A stretch of DNA of 64,000 nucleotides from Zelopaecilomyces penicillatus (GCA_005765155.1 VCCP01000004.1:1426001-1490000); one strand, 5' to 3'. Shown: positions 12,219 to 24,806, counted from the stretch's first letter. Notes: generated from the sequence alone by a model not told the origin. Program-made: numbers and translations.

Positions 12219-14257
12219 TTATTCAACCCTGATGCGTTTTGGCTCATCATGATTGTCACCATGGCCGCCGCCGCCAAAATCAGGACTTTTACGTTTAGGC
12301 GGCCCGGCGGTATGCATCTGAGTGAGACCACCACTAGCAGTTGTTGTAATAGCCGGAACAGTCGTGGCAGAACTGATGTGGTTGCCATGGTTGTGGTTGC
12401 CAGAGTGTCCCTCGTCTCGAAGGAAGCTTGGCCCCATTCCTACCACCGGTGTTGCGAAATTTAGCGGGCTAGGCAATGTGTTGCTTTCGTTGCCTCGAAA
12501 GTTCCACTCTGGATAGAAACTGCTGGGGCTGGGAAGCAACTCATTGTTCAGAAAACGAGAGGGCAGCGCAGATACTGGCGTGTCACCGTTGACGTTTTGC
12601 TGAGGAGGGGGCCGAGCAAAAGGATTGGGCGGACCTGTGGCCCCAGCGGAAAGTAACGCAGTGGCAGAGGGTGAGGGGGGTGGTAGAACCATGGAGGAGT
12701 GAGAGTTATGGCGTTGAGGTAGATGTGAGGCCGTCTCTGCTGGGTTGCGAGGTGAGTTGGACTCACCAGTCGCACTTCCAGGTTCTGATCCTCCGTCAGG
12801 AATCTGTAGCGTGAGGGGTGGACCTCTGGGCCTCGTCCCACCACCCCCAGTCGCGATTTTCAGGCTGTTAGAGCGTGAAGGTGGTGTTAGAGTTGTTTCA
12901 GGGAGGGAAGTTATGGAAGCATGCCGTCCAGTATCGAGGGAACCCCGCGGGTTAAGACGTTGATTTTGCAAGTGCGGCGAGCCCGTATTCCCATTTCGTA
13001 TAGCTCCGCCAGTTTCAGCCGACTGGGAGCGACTTGTGATAGCAAGACCTGCGTGTTCCCCCTCGCTTGCAAACGATGCTAGATGTTGAGATAGAATCGA
13101 TCGGTTTTCTTCAATAGGCGTAAATATACTGTGGGACTTGCGTTGAGGCATCTTCTTGATAGCTGTGTCGGTTTTGAGAAGAGGTGGTTTTGGTCGTTCA
13201 CCTGGTTCCGACTTTATTTGAATTGGTGGAGGAGGTTGCGGCTCACGGCGTTCCGGCTGTGGTGGAGGAGATATTTGTGGCATAGGTTGTCCAGGGAGTT
13301 GATGCGGGTGTGTTTGGGGAGGAGTAGATTCAGTGCGAGCAATGGTGGGAGGTTGAGGTGGAGGCTGGGAATGGTAGGTGTGAGGTGCGGATGGTCGCCT
13401 TTCCTCCATGTAAGGCGGCTGTGATTGCTGTGGCCCGTAAGGATAAGGAGCTCCATGCTGGGGCATCATATTGGGTTGGTTGGCGGGAGGGTTGTAGATT
13501 GGCGGAGTCGGCATGTATGTGATTCCTGGATGCGGCCCATGAGGTCCGACACCCTGGGGAACCATGTTTGGCGGATGTCGTCGCATATCGTTTCTAGAGC
13601 CAGGGCGGGATGGAACTGGCGGCTGGGGGGTGTGACCTCGCTGAATCTGATGACTAGGATGGCCCTGGAAGACACCATTGGGAATGGGAGGTGACGCTGA
13701 GGCTGCATCATGTCGAACTTGAGGATATGGTGCCGGCTGCTGGCTGTGATATTGAGGAGGCATCATCTGGGATTCAAGCCCATGACCGTCAGCACCGCGG
13801 GGCGGCGTGCCATCACCATCATCGTCGTCATCATCATCATTGCCTCCGTTGAAGTCACCAGGACCCTTGTGTTCATTCGGACCTCCGTGCTATAAATCAC
13901 CACATCAGTATTGCATTCCACACCAACACTCGATTGATCAAGAGGTGGGGGAAACACACGTATTGGTATCTCGTTATAAGTTCGCGCATATCAGTCGAAG
14001 AGTACTCGTAGAGTTTCTTGTTATTGCCGAAGATGAAGACGGCGACATCGACAGAACAGAGCACGGAGAGCTCGTGTGCCTTCTTGAACAAGCCGCCTTT
14101 TCGCTTTAGAAAAGTTCTGCAAACCACGAGTCAGTAAAAGTGATGTCTGAGAAATAGGCGATTGGGGAGAACCATGAGGTGAGTGCCTAGCAATTACATA
14201 CACGGAGCGATTGCGGTCATCCTTGATGGCCTTGATCTCGATCTTTCTTCGACCCAT
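12219..14257 (-). CDS. rlm1: MADS-box transcription factor, RLM1/RlmA (MEF2-like)
   Basis: Three exons (14257-14202, 14116-13960, 13889-12219) give 627 residues in frame. Residues 1-57 form a MEF2-class MADS box: MGRRKIEIKAIKDDRNRS from exon 1, then FLKRKGGLFKKAHELSVLCS and a VAVFIFGNNKKLYEYSS tail from exon 2. The MEF2-type residues distinguish it from the Mcm1/SRF branch. In fungi this factor acts at the end of the Slt2/MpkA cell-wall-integrity MAP kinase pathway and activates wall-remodelling genes. The C-terminal ~555 residues are low-complexity, rich in Pro, Gln, Ser and His, as in known RlmA proteins. A run of seven Asp, encoded by a GAT/GAC repeat near 13825-13845, follows the MADS region. 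The extreme C-terminus is basic (PKRKSPDF...PKRIRVE) and may be a nuclear localisation signal. Both introns lie in or just after the MADS box, a usual position. Confidence 0.92.
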
Positions 14258-15443
14258 TTTGGGTTGGTTAGGCGCGCAACGCTGCCTGGTCGCGAAATGT
14301 GGATAAAAGGTGTGTGTGTGGAGGGGGCAGTTGAAGCGCGATGTCTGTCAAGCAACGACGGGTGTCGAAGGACGAACGAGCGCAGTCAACCGCTGACCAC
14401 GTCAACTGACAGCAAAGACACTATTTGACAGTCGCAAGTGAGATCCGAATGATTTGAGACCTGAGATGTGAGCAAGATCGGGGTTCGATATCCTAGGGAC
14501 AAGCACGGCTCTGAAGTGTTTGCGGTAGTGCCGAACAAAGGAAGGCAGGCAAACAACGAGTCGTGGCAGGAGGCCGGAAAGGGCTGAAAGGAGTCTTGCG
14601 AACTCGCTACAGTAGACGAAAATGGAGCAGCACCATGCGCGCACGCGCAGAGCAATTTTGTCGAGTAGGTTGAGGCTTGGGAGCTTTGGGTCGCAGGATC
14701 GCAGACGAAACGGTCTGTTGCCGATGCATCCACAGACAGCGAGTCAGGCGGCAGCAGAGCAACGAGACACGCCAAATGTAACGGCAGAAGCAAGCCTGGG
14801 ATATGTCGCAGAGAGAGAAGTAGAAAAGAAAAGAAAAACCCAGCACCGAAGCTCAAGTTATGCAATCCAGCGCCGATGCATGCAACAAGTCGAAGCCGCT
14901 GGAGGTTTCTCTTCCGTCGTGAAGTGGGAGATTGTCGAGCTGTTGCTACTGAAAAAGGCGGGTGAACCACCTAGGTAGGCAGGCAGTCAGGCTTCCCCAA
15001 GGCGCAGAACCACCCCAAAAAAAACGGCGATGAAAACCGTCGCCAATGTCGTGTCTCCAACTCTTTAATTTTTTTGCTGGCTCGCATGCGCAGGCGGTTG
15101 CCGATCGATGACGCTGGGGTTGTTGTATTAAGCTCTTGGGCCTGGTGGTGTAGGACGATGGGGCTGAATCTGGCGTTGGAGGGTTCTAATAATAGACAAA
15201 GATCGTGTTCAGTCGCAAGAGGGAGGGAGAAGAGCGAGAGAAGCCTAGAAAAAAAAGAGACGTGAGGAGCAGCGGACGGACGGACGGACGGGGTGGAGGC
15301 GGGAGGGCGGGCAGACAGGCGCATACATTAGTACTTGCAGTTCGCTCTGCCTTTACCTGGACCTGTACTATGTAGGCTATAGCGTTTTAAGGCAGTGTGG
15401 TGGGCGCTAAACAAAGGCCGAGCTGCTGGGTACTGCTAGAGGG

Positions 15444-15472
15444 GCCCTTGAAGCCCTTGTAGGCCCTTGTAG
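15444..15472. repeat. Triple tandem repeat of a 9-10 bp unit
   Basis: Three adjacent copies: GCCCTTGAA, GCCCTTGTAG, GCCCTTGTAG. They lie in the long intergenic region; no function is visible. Confidence 0.7.
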
Positions 15473-15624
15473 GCGTAGCGCGCTGGGGGTGGTGGGTGGT
15501 AATTAGTCGCGGGTGGGTTCTTGGTGGCAGGTCCCAGACGGCAATTCACTGTGACAGTGCTGTGCATACAGAGACCCCGACCAACATCGAATAGCATGGA
15601 TCTACGCATCGGGATTTGAGCAAA

Positions 15625-15671
15625 GCACCAGCATCAGCACCAGCATCAGCATCAGCACCAGCACCGGCATC
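15625..15671. repeat. GCACCA/GCATCA hexamer array
   Basis: About eight tandem hexamers alternating GCACCA and GCATCA, slightly degenerate at the end (GCACCGGCATC). On the minus strand it reads as a Val/Leu/Met run in a spurious ORF; on the plus strand one frame gives His/Gln. It is treated as a non-coding simple repeat. Confidence 0.75.
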
Positions 15672-18600
15672 TCGGGCTGCAACATGGACTTTGATCCATT
15701 GCTGAACCACTGGTAAGCTGCCACTGAACCATCAATGAACCACCAACGAACCGCTTGAGGCAGCAACACGGGCTGGGGTAAATTGCAGCACGTTGCAATC
15801 CCAGTCGTTCCAGTGCCAGGTGTGCCTTGTTGGTCCCTGGCTGGATCCCCTTGAAGCTCTCTGGTTGGTTGGTCTCTGTTGGTCCCTTGGTTGGTCCTCC
15901 AAACTCCCCTACCAGCAGGTACCTGCACCAGGGTTTCAAGGTGCCAGACTCCCATCAAGAGATGGAGATGGACTGTAATTATCGGCCTGTATCCAGATGA
16001 GTTGCTGAATGTCAGAGCTGCTGCCAGGGCTTTAAAACAGTGGCACTTACACGCCAAGTACCCCTCAGCGTCAGGATACCGCGCCTCCCTGTGGCGACTG
16101 CCCCGAGTCAAGAAGTATCCACTGCGCCGTCTGTACCTGCCAACTGCCTCCCGCTCACGGCTCTTGGCGCGCTTCTCGCTCGCCGGCTGCGCTACGAGAC
16201 ATTTTTGTTTTGCTTTTTCCACCCCGTTTCTCTTTCTCGGGTTGTTTCTTTTCAATCTTCTTCTCTTTGATCTTCGCCGACCACTCAGCATTCATCTCGA
16301 CAAAGCCAGTGAGCGGCACTAGCTGGCTAGCTCGAGAAGCTGCCATGAGCTAATCGGCCTTGGCAGCAAATTGCGAGTCGGCAGGCGTTGGCCCGTGATG
16401 GAGGTTGGCCCTGGGCGGGGAAACAGGGGGGGGTGTCACAACCTGGTGCTGAAGCTCTACCAACGGGTAACCTCACCAATATCGCATTTGGTTTTCCATG
16501 TCCGCTTGAGCATTTCTGGACGGTGTGACAGGAGCAATCTGATACGCATCCGTGCCAGTCTTGCCTGTCCTATCAGCCAGGAGACAGCGGGCTGCGACGT
16601 CGCTAGACTGCCCAAGGCAAGTATCTAGTCAAAGCCATCAAGCTGTTTCGCCATTATAAATCCCACATCGATTCATCGACTATCAAGATTAATGCTAACT
16701 ATTATCCCACAGGTACTAGTAGTCATGATGACTTATGTACCTACAATTGCCTAGGTGGGCGTTTAATATCCAATGCCCCTCTACTGTGCAGAGGACCGGC
16801 TGGTCGAAGCGTGCAGCCCGAGTCTCTGACCCTTTCTTTTGTTGTCCTGACCTAGCATAGTGTGTCACTCTGTCAGCCGATGGGTTCCTGTTCGAGCTTT
16901 TGCTTCTCCGGGTTCCCATCCTGTTTCCTATACTATGTAGGAGATCTGCTCCTCCCTTGCGATTTAGGTGGGCGCCATGCGACCGATAAAGCTCTAGGCC
17001 TTTAGCCATGTTCCGGGGGACGGGCCAGGGCTTTACCCGCGGATGCGTTGGTGAGCGCGAGGCATTACCACGTTTGAGACAACTGCCAAACGTTATTTAG
17101 GCCCGGTCATGGGAAATTTTCTTCATCCCGAGTTTCGCTGTTGCTCCACTGCTGTTCACGCTCTGTTCGATTCTCTCCGTGGCTCCGTGTGCTCCGCATG
17201 TGCTGGCCATTACCTTATTGCGGTGGTATTCGCCTGCCGTGGCGTCTTTTGGGCAGATAACGGCCATTACACATCGAGGCATTAATTACAGGCTGCAGTG
17301 CTGGCTCTGGTCGGTCAGGTTTGTGCGCCAAGGCCGCTAATCGTGTCCTGAGAGTCAGAGACAGGCGCTGCTCGTAAAATTGCTGCCCACCCGCCCGCGT
17401 CTTGGGGCTGAAAATTGGTTCGACACATGCACCAGCAAGCCCTGTTGTAATTGCTGACCACTCAAACATTCGGCTGTCTGCTGGATTCGGTTCGGCAATT
17501 CACTTTTCTTCAGACGGCGACTTGGTCAGATATGCCAATGACCAGTGCTCGGTACTCGTCCGTGTTGTGTTATACCTTATTTTCTTTCTTATTTCACTCG
17601 GCGGTTCGGCGTCTTTCATGAACGTCGCGACGAATATGCGCCGTCTAGGGCGCCAGCCGAGACAAGCAAGCATTAACATTGCAACTTAATTACTTACTTT
17701 GAATTTCAGCTTTAGTTGATGGATGCCTGCCTCATGACTACAAGGCATGTGCTTCGCCAACACCTAATATTCGCCATCTGTCTTCGCTCTCCATAGAAAT
17801 CTGAACACATCCGAATCTCTCCGTACCGATGCCCACCATCACCCACCAGAACGGCACCTATCCCGCCATCTCCGTCTTGCCGAGCAGCATGAAGAATCTT
17901 GGGACGATGAAACGAACAGGTACCCAAAAGGTCAAACAATTCCCCACAGGCTATTTACCATAGCCAATCAGGCTTACTTCCTTCTTCCTTCTATCGTTCT
18001 CAGCTGCAACACCCCAATGGTTCCAAACGCACCGGGGCTTGGATTCTACTTGTGGCTTTAATGCCCGAGTTGAGGATGGGGGCCTCTCTTACACAGAGCA
18101 GCAGCATATTGTCACAACACCAACGCCACAGACGACTGACTACTCGTGTGCCACCGTATCCATCGTGCACATACCAGTTTGAGTATAGACGAGTGCTTCA
18201 GTTGTAGCTCGTTGACCCTGCCAATCTACTTCAAATCAAGTACTCTACTTGGCGGGTCTGTGGATGTGTCGACATGAAGCTGTCCGAGCACGAGCATAAC
18301 CCATCAAAACCCCTACCCATAACTACGCATGGGCGAAGAAGCAAAGACGTAGCGAAGGCTCGATGGAACAATCAATATCAGGCCTTGGTCGTTTGTTCAC
18401 CGGCCCGCCAGCCGAACATACACACCAAGGCTGATACCACCCAACCAAACCTTTCCACCCGTCATGTCAGACCGCTTGGGCCATTTTCCACGCGATCGCG
18501 GCTAAAAGACTATCCACACCCAATATGCGAAGAATAATAAGATGCTGCAGTGGATATCGTATGCTTGAGTTTGTCTTTACTCGTCCTACTGTAGGTAATG

Positions 18601-20597
18601 TACGGTCACTGGCACAGGGCTCCATGCAGGGGAGCCAGGCATTTGCCCTGCAGTCATGTGCGTGGTTCTATTTCTGGTGACACACATTGTGCCCGTCCCG
18701 CGTGTGGTGTGTTTCCCAAAGACGGGTTTCTTGTTCTACTATAGTTCAACGAGTAATATTACTATTGGAGCATTTGCGCAGTGGAGAAAATGTCGAAACA
18801 GAAGGAAGTAAGAATTGCTTTTCTGTTTCGATGCAGTACCGCAAGCGCGCGCATGTGAATCACACGAGTTGTCTCTGTTAACTCCCCATCAACTTGGAAC
18901 CGAGTTGGTGATGCGCTGCATCGCCTGTCACGTCCTCTTTTCCTGAGCCTCTCAACGACCACAAAATCCATACCCAGTGGCCTCACTTGCTGATCAGTCA
19001 ATCGAATCACTTACATATTCCACTCTCATCACACAAGCTTTAAGCGCCCGGATCCTTTCACCGCATTGCTGTGCTGTTATCGCCATCTTCACCAACAACG
19101 GTCAATCAACCAACCCCAGCCCCCCCTCCTGGCTCGCACGGTTCCAATTGGCTACCGCTGACAGAGCAGCGCCACCACCACTCGGATATCTAAAAATAAC
19201 ACAAAGCCATGCATGCATCCTTTTCAACAACGCCGCCTGCGGTCTTCATCTGCATCTGGTATCCGCCTTCTTTGGTATCGTACTTTAACCTACTCTGTTC
19301 ATCTGCCCATTTCAAAGCACTTGTCAGCCTTGCCTACCTCTACTTTATTCATGACATGATATTCCACTCAGCTTGATGATGATGCACACACACACACACA
19401 CAATCCTGTACTTCGTTTGGAGGCCCAATCAGGTAATTGTCCTTATACCCATGGCTGTTGACGATCAGTGGGGGAGAGGCATGGGGATTTGTTCCGAACG
19501 TCTCACGTTATCACACGCTTTCTGTTCTTAGTACCGTGCATGCTTGGCTCCTCCACTTTCTGCCGTTAAGTGAAGGCACATTGTATGGAGACGGCAACAT
19601 TTAGAAGCGGCGTCCTGAATCGCACAAGCCTTGGTTTGCGTTCGGCCTCACCTGGCTACCAACAAACAAAACCTTTGTTGCTTGGACCGCCCTTGAATCC
19701 TCCTCCTCTTCTTCCCTTGGCCCCCCATTGGAAATAATCCTATCCACTTTCTGTTTACTCCGTATATCGACGGATTTGTGATTGTGCAAGAGACGAATTA
19801 GCTCGCACATCGGACCCTGTTTCATGTCCGAGCCCCAAGGCCTAAACTTGCCAACACCCAACACAACAAGAAACGGGCCGCTTTTCGAACAAATCCATGC
19901 TTCTCCGTCGCTTGGATGCAACATGTTTCGTCCGAGGCCATGGTCTCGCTTACTCACTCTCAACTTTGGTTTCCTTTTTTAAGGTTATTGCAAGGGTATA
20001 TTATGCTTTGTGCTCAAAATAACAAACAAGACCCTGCCCACCCTCACTCTTCTTCAGATGGTTCTGCCCAGCGCGCAAACATCCGTCCAAATCTTTTGAC
20101 CCGCTTCCCTCCCCCCTAAAAAAGAAGGAAATCAATTCCGTAACTCCGGTACTTGAGGCTGCCAACTTTTGTTGTCGGAACTGGAGCTCCTGTCTGGCTT
20201 TCCTCCCCAGAGATCCCAGCACCTGTATTCCCAGTACCCTGTTTCGTAGCATTATGAATAAAAAAAATAACAAATAATAAAACCGCCCAAAGTTCCTTCT
20301 TCTCCTAATCTTGTCATGTGTCGTTGCTCCGTTTTGATATCTCCGGGGTCAAGACCCGCCGGGGTTTTAGGCGTTTTGCGCGTCAACGCCACTTTTGCTT
20401 CCTTTGCTGTAAACTGCAACCACAAGCATTGAATGAACAAACCTGCTCTGTGGTCGAACATTCACCTCTTGTATTGTACATATCTTGCATTGCCAGGATC
20501 TTGTTACTTCATGGATATGATCTGGTGAAATAGCCTACCTTCCCTCTCGAGCCACTTGGGGCAACAAGGCACACACTCGGGCTGTTCTGGCCAGCCG

Positions 20598-23500
20598 CTA
20601 GCCAGGCGATCCGGCATTGCCAGCGGGAGCGTTGTAGTTACCAAATCCACCATGTTCTGCTGCGCCATTATCTGCTTTCATCGTGCCGTTAAGCAGAGGA
20701 CATAATCTTTGTGTGATAAACTGGTTAGCCTGTGTCTCATGAAGTAGTGGTGTGTTAATGTTTTGATGGAAGGAACCAAAGGAAAAGACAAAGATCGAAA
20801 AAGATGAGAAGATGTTGGAGACGAGGCAGGGTTGTCTACTGCCAGAAGCCAGTTGTCTGGGTCTTCCATTTTGGGACTTCCTTGAATCCCTGTCTCCTCT
20901 CGCGCTCTTCTCTTTCTTCGCGCGCCCTCTGCTGCAACTCTCGCTTGAGGGCTTGCTGAGCCTCGCGCTCCTCTCTTTGTTTGCGCTCTTTTTCAAGCCG
21001 TTGCTGCAGTGCTTGCTCCTTCTTGCTGACCTTATTGGTCTTGGAAGCTTGCTTCTTTTGCTTAGCCGCGGCTCGCTCGCTAGCCAAAAGAGCCTTCTGC
21101 TGCATTTTCTGTGCTTGCAAGTCGGATCGCTGTATCTTTTGCTGAAGCACACTCCCTCTCTTGCTTGACCTGCTACGCTTGGATATTTTGCCCGACTTCA
21201 CTGGGGTTTCCCACCAATCAAACGGCAAGCGAGGGGGTGGTGAGACGGGGGAGAAAGAACTGGAAAATGCCATACTTTTTGTTTGTCTTGATATGTCCCA
21301 CCTGCCCACAATTGGCACACTTGCGAGTCGTCCCGGTAGGGACTCTATCTGCACCACTGGGATTAGGCGACCCGGCGTCTCCGGTGCTTGCTTTGTGGTG
21401 CAGCTCTTTCTGCTGTTCTCGAGCCTGTCTTCGGGCTTTGTTCTTCTCGAGTCGCTCGAGTTCCTTTTTGATTCTGCAAACAAAGAAATTAGGATCTAGA
21501 CTCGTCATTTGGAGTGGGGTATTTTCATGTCTTGAACATACCTAATGTTTGCAAGACGGTCATGGTCGGCATTGCCCGTAGGCCGTGAGCTGTATATGCT
21601 GTAGAAAGATAGACGTAAGCAGGTACTCTAAACTCCATCCCAATGTGGTCGGCAGTTGAGCCTGGGAAGCCAACGCCATAGGTGGGTAGTGAATGTTTTG
21701 TGAAGGATTGTGAGAGCGCCGCCCAACTGTGCAACCGCCGGACTGAGATGGGTAGTTTAGTCCAGGCACGAGGAGGGCGCCTCAGTGTGCTAGGTTTACG
21801 GTTGAGGAATATCACATACTCCCTCATTTCCAAGTCGGCCTCTGTTCGCCGTTTCATGTACTGCGAAATCACCACCGGGTCATGAACAATTTCGACTCTT
21901 GATTGGATTGTGCCATCCGGCAGCTCATACTCTCTAGTAATCCGTATGGCACGCTTGGGGTGGCGACTAGACGAAGTCAAACCACTAATTTGGCTAACGC
22001 CCTCGTCGAACTGAGCTGGTGTCGCAGCTGATTGAACATTGAAGCGGTCATCTTCGTCCTCATTCATTTGGACATCTTTGTCATCGTGTTCTTGCTGATC
22101 TGATAACGTCATCTTTTGCTTCTCCCAGATCTCCCGAATACCCTCTTCGTACATCGCCTGCTGTTTCTTGACATTATAGGCATGGCCTCCGTTAGCACGC
22201 TTCTCACGTTCCATTGCGTCGGCAGATGTAGCAAGAGGTCCCTGGACAGCCTCGATGTAACCGCCCTTCATCGATGTTCGGATGAAGCTGAATCCAAGGC
22301 CATGGCCGGTAGGATCTCCTTCTCCATGTAATTGCAGCATAGCCTTCTGAGCACAAGCATCTATAAATGCTTTGGTTGTTTTCCAAGGAGCCATCTTGTC
22401 GGCAAGCGTTTCTTCCTGCTTTTCGGCAGCCTTTTTTGCACCCTTGACAATCTTACTTCCTTCATCATCATCGTCATCGTCATCGGCGTCGACAACTTGT
22501 GCATCCTCGTCGATGTTGGCATTTCGAGGGTCATATCCAGCATCTTCTAGTTCCTTGATGCCCAGCTGCATGGCATCAAGTAGAGAAACCTCCTCCGGTT
22601 TGATCATAGCACGGATGGCGTTTTCATCTGGAAGGATATCCGCTGGCTTCAGGCGCCACATTCCCTTTTCTCCACTATCTCTGTCATATTGGAGAAACTC
22701 CTTCAGCTTTTGACGGTTCTGCGTATCGGTTGACTCCGCAATGTGCTTTGTAATGTCGGAGAGTTGACAGTTGTCTGAGCGACTATGTCTAATCATTCGA
22801 AATGCGAGCATCTTCATCCGGCTCTTGGAGGCGTTCGTAACTCTCCTGCTGTGGGGACCGGGAACGTCGACTGAGGGGAAAGCCTGACCAACAACATGCA
22901 TATGGTCAATCTTGTGAAGAAACCATTTCGAGCCACCAACGCCAGTAGTACTGCGAACAACAAGGAAATCGGTATTTCGAGGAACATGCTTGAATACTGG
23001 CGCGCGGTACATTTCGTTATGAAGAGTAGGCACCGTTTCCCCAGGATCGACGGTGCCGAACAGAGAAAATGGAGAACGATCCTCTGGAAGAAGGGTACGA
23101 TACTCACCCAGCTCGAGCTTGGCAAGCTGATCTTCGTCTTTTTCGTCCTTGCGCCGGTAGTAATTGATCAACTTGTTACCCATGGCAAAGTTATTCAAAA
23201 CCCTTGGTCTCGGCTCGCAATATTCAAAGAGCACCGCCGTGGCATTGTCATTCATGCTGAGGTCTTTGGATTGAAGGAATATCTCGTGTGCTTTGCCCTT
23301 CATCAGCTTCCTCTTCTGATGCAGTGGCTTCTCGAACCTGACGTTGGTTCCCACAATCTTCCTATAGCGGAAACGCGGGCGGTGATATTCATCTGTTGTA
23401 CCACCCAGCTTGACCTTATAATAGGGCCACGAAAGCTTGATGGCAGGCATGCCGTGCTCCACTGAAATGTTTCCAAGAGTTGCCCGCACCTTGTGCTGGT

Positions 23501-24806
23501 GATTTTCTTTCAACAGGTCGTATGCTTCGTCATTCGAAAGGTTGAAGCGCTGAGCCAGGTCCCGGCCCGCGTTCCCGTTACCCAATCGTTTGGCTTTGGT
23601 TTCCTGTCTTGACCGCTTGGCAAGCTGGTGGTTCTCTGTTTCCAAAAGTAGATAGGGATCAGTCATATCAAGATGGACGCGCTTAGCGCCACTTTTTGTA
23701 GCATCCTCAAAGTCATCAAATGAAGGAGCAGTATACCGAGGTATTTCAGGCAAACCGAGCTTCACTGCCCTGCGCTTCTTTGGACGAGGAGGTGCATCTT
23801 CAGCAATGTCCATCAAAAATTCCGCATCCCATTCATCATCTTTTTCAACCTCCTCCACTTGTCGTTTACGAGACATCAGGTCCTTCTCAGTAGACTGACG
23901 TGATTGAAAGTCTCTTTCGATAGCATCAACCTGAGCACCCCAGTCTTCGCAAGCCAGCTCGATATCACGCAAAGAAAAGCCCATTACGGTTTCGTTGTCT
24001 GATTCAGGATCGGCATCAAACTGGGGCATGATGTCTTCTTGGCTACCCGACTCACGGTCACAATAAATGAGACCACATGTTGCTGATTCGTGTGGCCTTG
24101 GCTTGGCGACTGATGAGGCAGGCCCAGGTATGCGAAAGAGCTTCTCCTCATCTTGACCCAGGTCAAGACTGAGTTTACTCGTAACAAGTTGCTTGGGCTT
24201 CCTAGAGGGCCTTTTCTCCTTCCAAATGGCCTTCTTTGGTGGCAGAAGCTCGCTCCATGTGAGCACGTGTCCCTTTTTGAAGGCAGGATATGTTGCCCTG
24301 AGCAGATCCTCGACAGTTTCTGCTGGCGCGGGGATGTCGGGATCTTGGTTGGCAGCGCCATTCAAATGTGGATCGGGGTCGAAATTGATGGCAGAAAAGC
24401 TAAGCGCAGAGTCGATGGCTTGCGATTCATCGCCAGCGTCGGCATCTCGGACTTGGGGAGCTGGAGAGGAAGCGCTGGGCAGCGGATCCATCGGAGAGGA
24501 AGGACCTTCACCGAAAAGATCATCCGCGTCGTTGCTCGTTCCTCCATCGTCGGTAAGACCAGGTAGTTCGAGAGAGTTGCCCGCGCTGGGCTCTTCGTCA
24601 GGGAGATCATCGTCGCTAATGTCTTCAAAATCTTCCGCGTCGTCGGCTTTGCCAGATTGATCAAATGGCGTATCATCAAGCTTTAATCCTCCGCTGGCGC
24701 CATCTTGACTCTGTTCAAGCAACCGCGAAATTTCGCGCTCGTCGGCAGCATCTTGGGCCTTCCACGCACTCTCGTCGAGTGTGGCGAACTCAGTTTCTTC
24801 TGACAT
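20598..24806 (-). CDS. taf1: TFIID subunit 1 (TAF1), fungal type
   Basis: Four exons (24806-21820, 21589-21542, 21473-21276, 20706-20598) close in frame to 1113 residues. The start is the ATG at 24806; an in-frame TTG lies five codons upstream. TAF1 is the scaffold of TFIID and helps load TBP and RNA polymerase II at promoters. The N-terminal ~170 residues are very acidic, as in the TBP-binding region. The large middle part (roughly residues 480-910) matches the conserved TAF1 core (DUF3591), including SPFSLFGTVDPGETVPTLHN and FRMIRHSRSDNCQLSDITKH. As in yeast, there are no bromodomains. The C-terminus has a coiled segment (KKELERLEKNKARRQAREQQ) and the TAF1 zinc knuckle, CANCGQVGHIKTNKK then LCPLLNGT. 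The knuckle is split by intron 3 (20707-21275, 569 nt), which is exceptionally long for this window; the last Cys is in the final exon. That intron contains a separate ORF. An Asp-rich run (VDADDDDDDDEG) precedes the final third. Confidence 0.93.
20836..21273 (-). CDS. ORF nested in taf1 intron 3: Lys/Glu/Gln/Arg-rich coiled-coil protein, uncertain
   Basis: An ATG at 21273, overlapping the intron donor (GTATGG), opens 145 codons that end at 20836, entirely inside the 569-nt intron and in a different frame from TAF1. The start reads MAFSSSFSPVSPPPRLPFDW, then WETPVKSGKISKRS. About 90 residues of highly charged, heptad-compatible sequence follow (LQQKIQRSDLQAQKMQQKAL...EQALQQRLEKERKQREER...), ending KWKTQTTGFWQ. 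The composition looks protein-like rather than random, which explains why the intron may be so long. It could be a nested gene, an alternative 3' end of taf1, or purine-rich intronic sequence that happens to stay open. I recognise no family. Confidence 0.3.
   Translation of the reverse strand: MAFSSSFSPVSPPPRLPFDWWETPVKSGKISKRSRSSKRGSVLQQKIQRSDLQAQKMQQKALLASERAAAKQKKQASKTNKVSKKEQALQQRLEKERKQREEREAQQALKRELQQRAREEREERERRQGFKEVPKWKTQTTGFWQ

Larger units (their letters stand above)
14258..20597. other. Large (6.3 kb) gene-poor region between rlm1 and taf1
   Basis: Upstream of the rlm1 start, 14258-15330 is probably promoter plus long leader; it contains several out-of-frame ATG-initiated ORFs on the coding strand (for example within 14386-14970) without family features. 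From 15.4 to 16 kb it carries simple repeats, listed separately. A CA microsatellite of nine units lies at 19385-19402. No open frame in 16.3-20.6 kb has a recognisable domain or a splice-consistent extension. A long promoter or non-coding RNA is possible but not shown. Confidence 0.45.

Noticed and set aside
14386..14970. 194-codon minus-strand ORF upstream of rlm1
   Set aside because: Lies in the presumed promoter or leader; the Leu/Ser/Cys-rich product lacks any motif.
15602..16346. Minus-strand ORFs of 229 and 63 codons (one starting MAASRASQLVPLTGF)
   Set aside because: The longer runs through the hexamer repeat and has no domain. The shorter has a Lys/Glu-rich segment that looks faintly coding, but no partner exon or family was found. 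RNA evidence would be needed.
19385..19402. CA dinucleotide run as a functional element
   Set aside because: An ordinary nine-unit microsatellite with no gene nearby.
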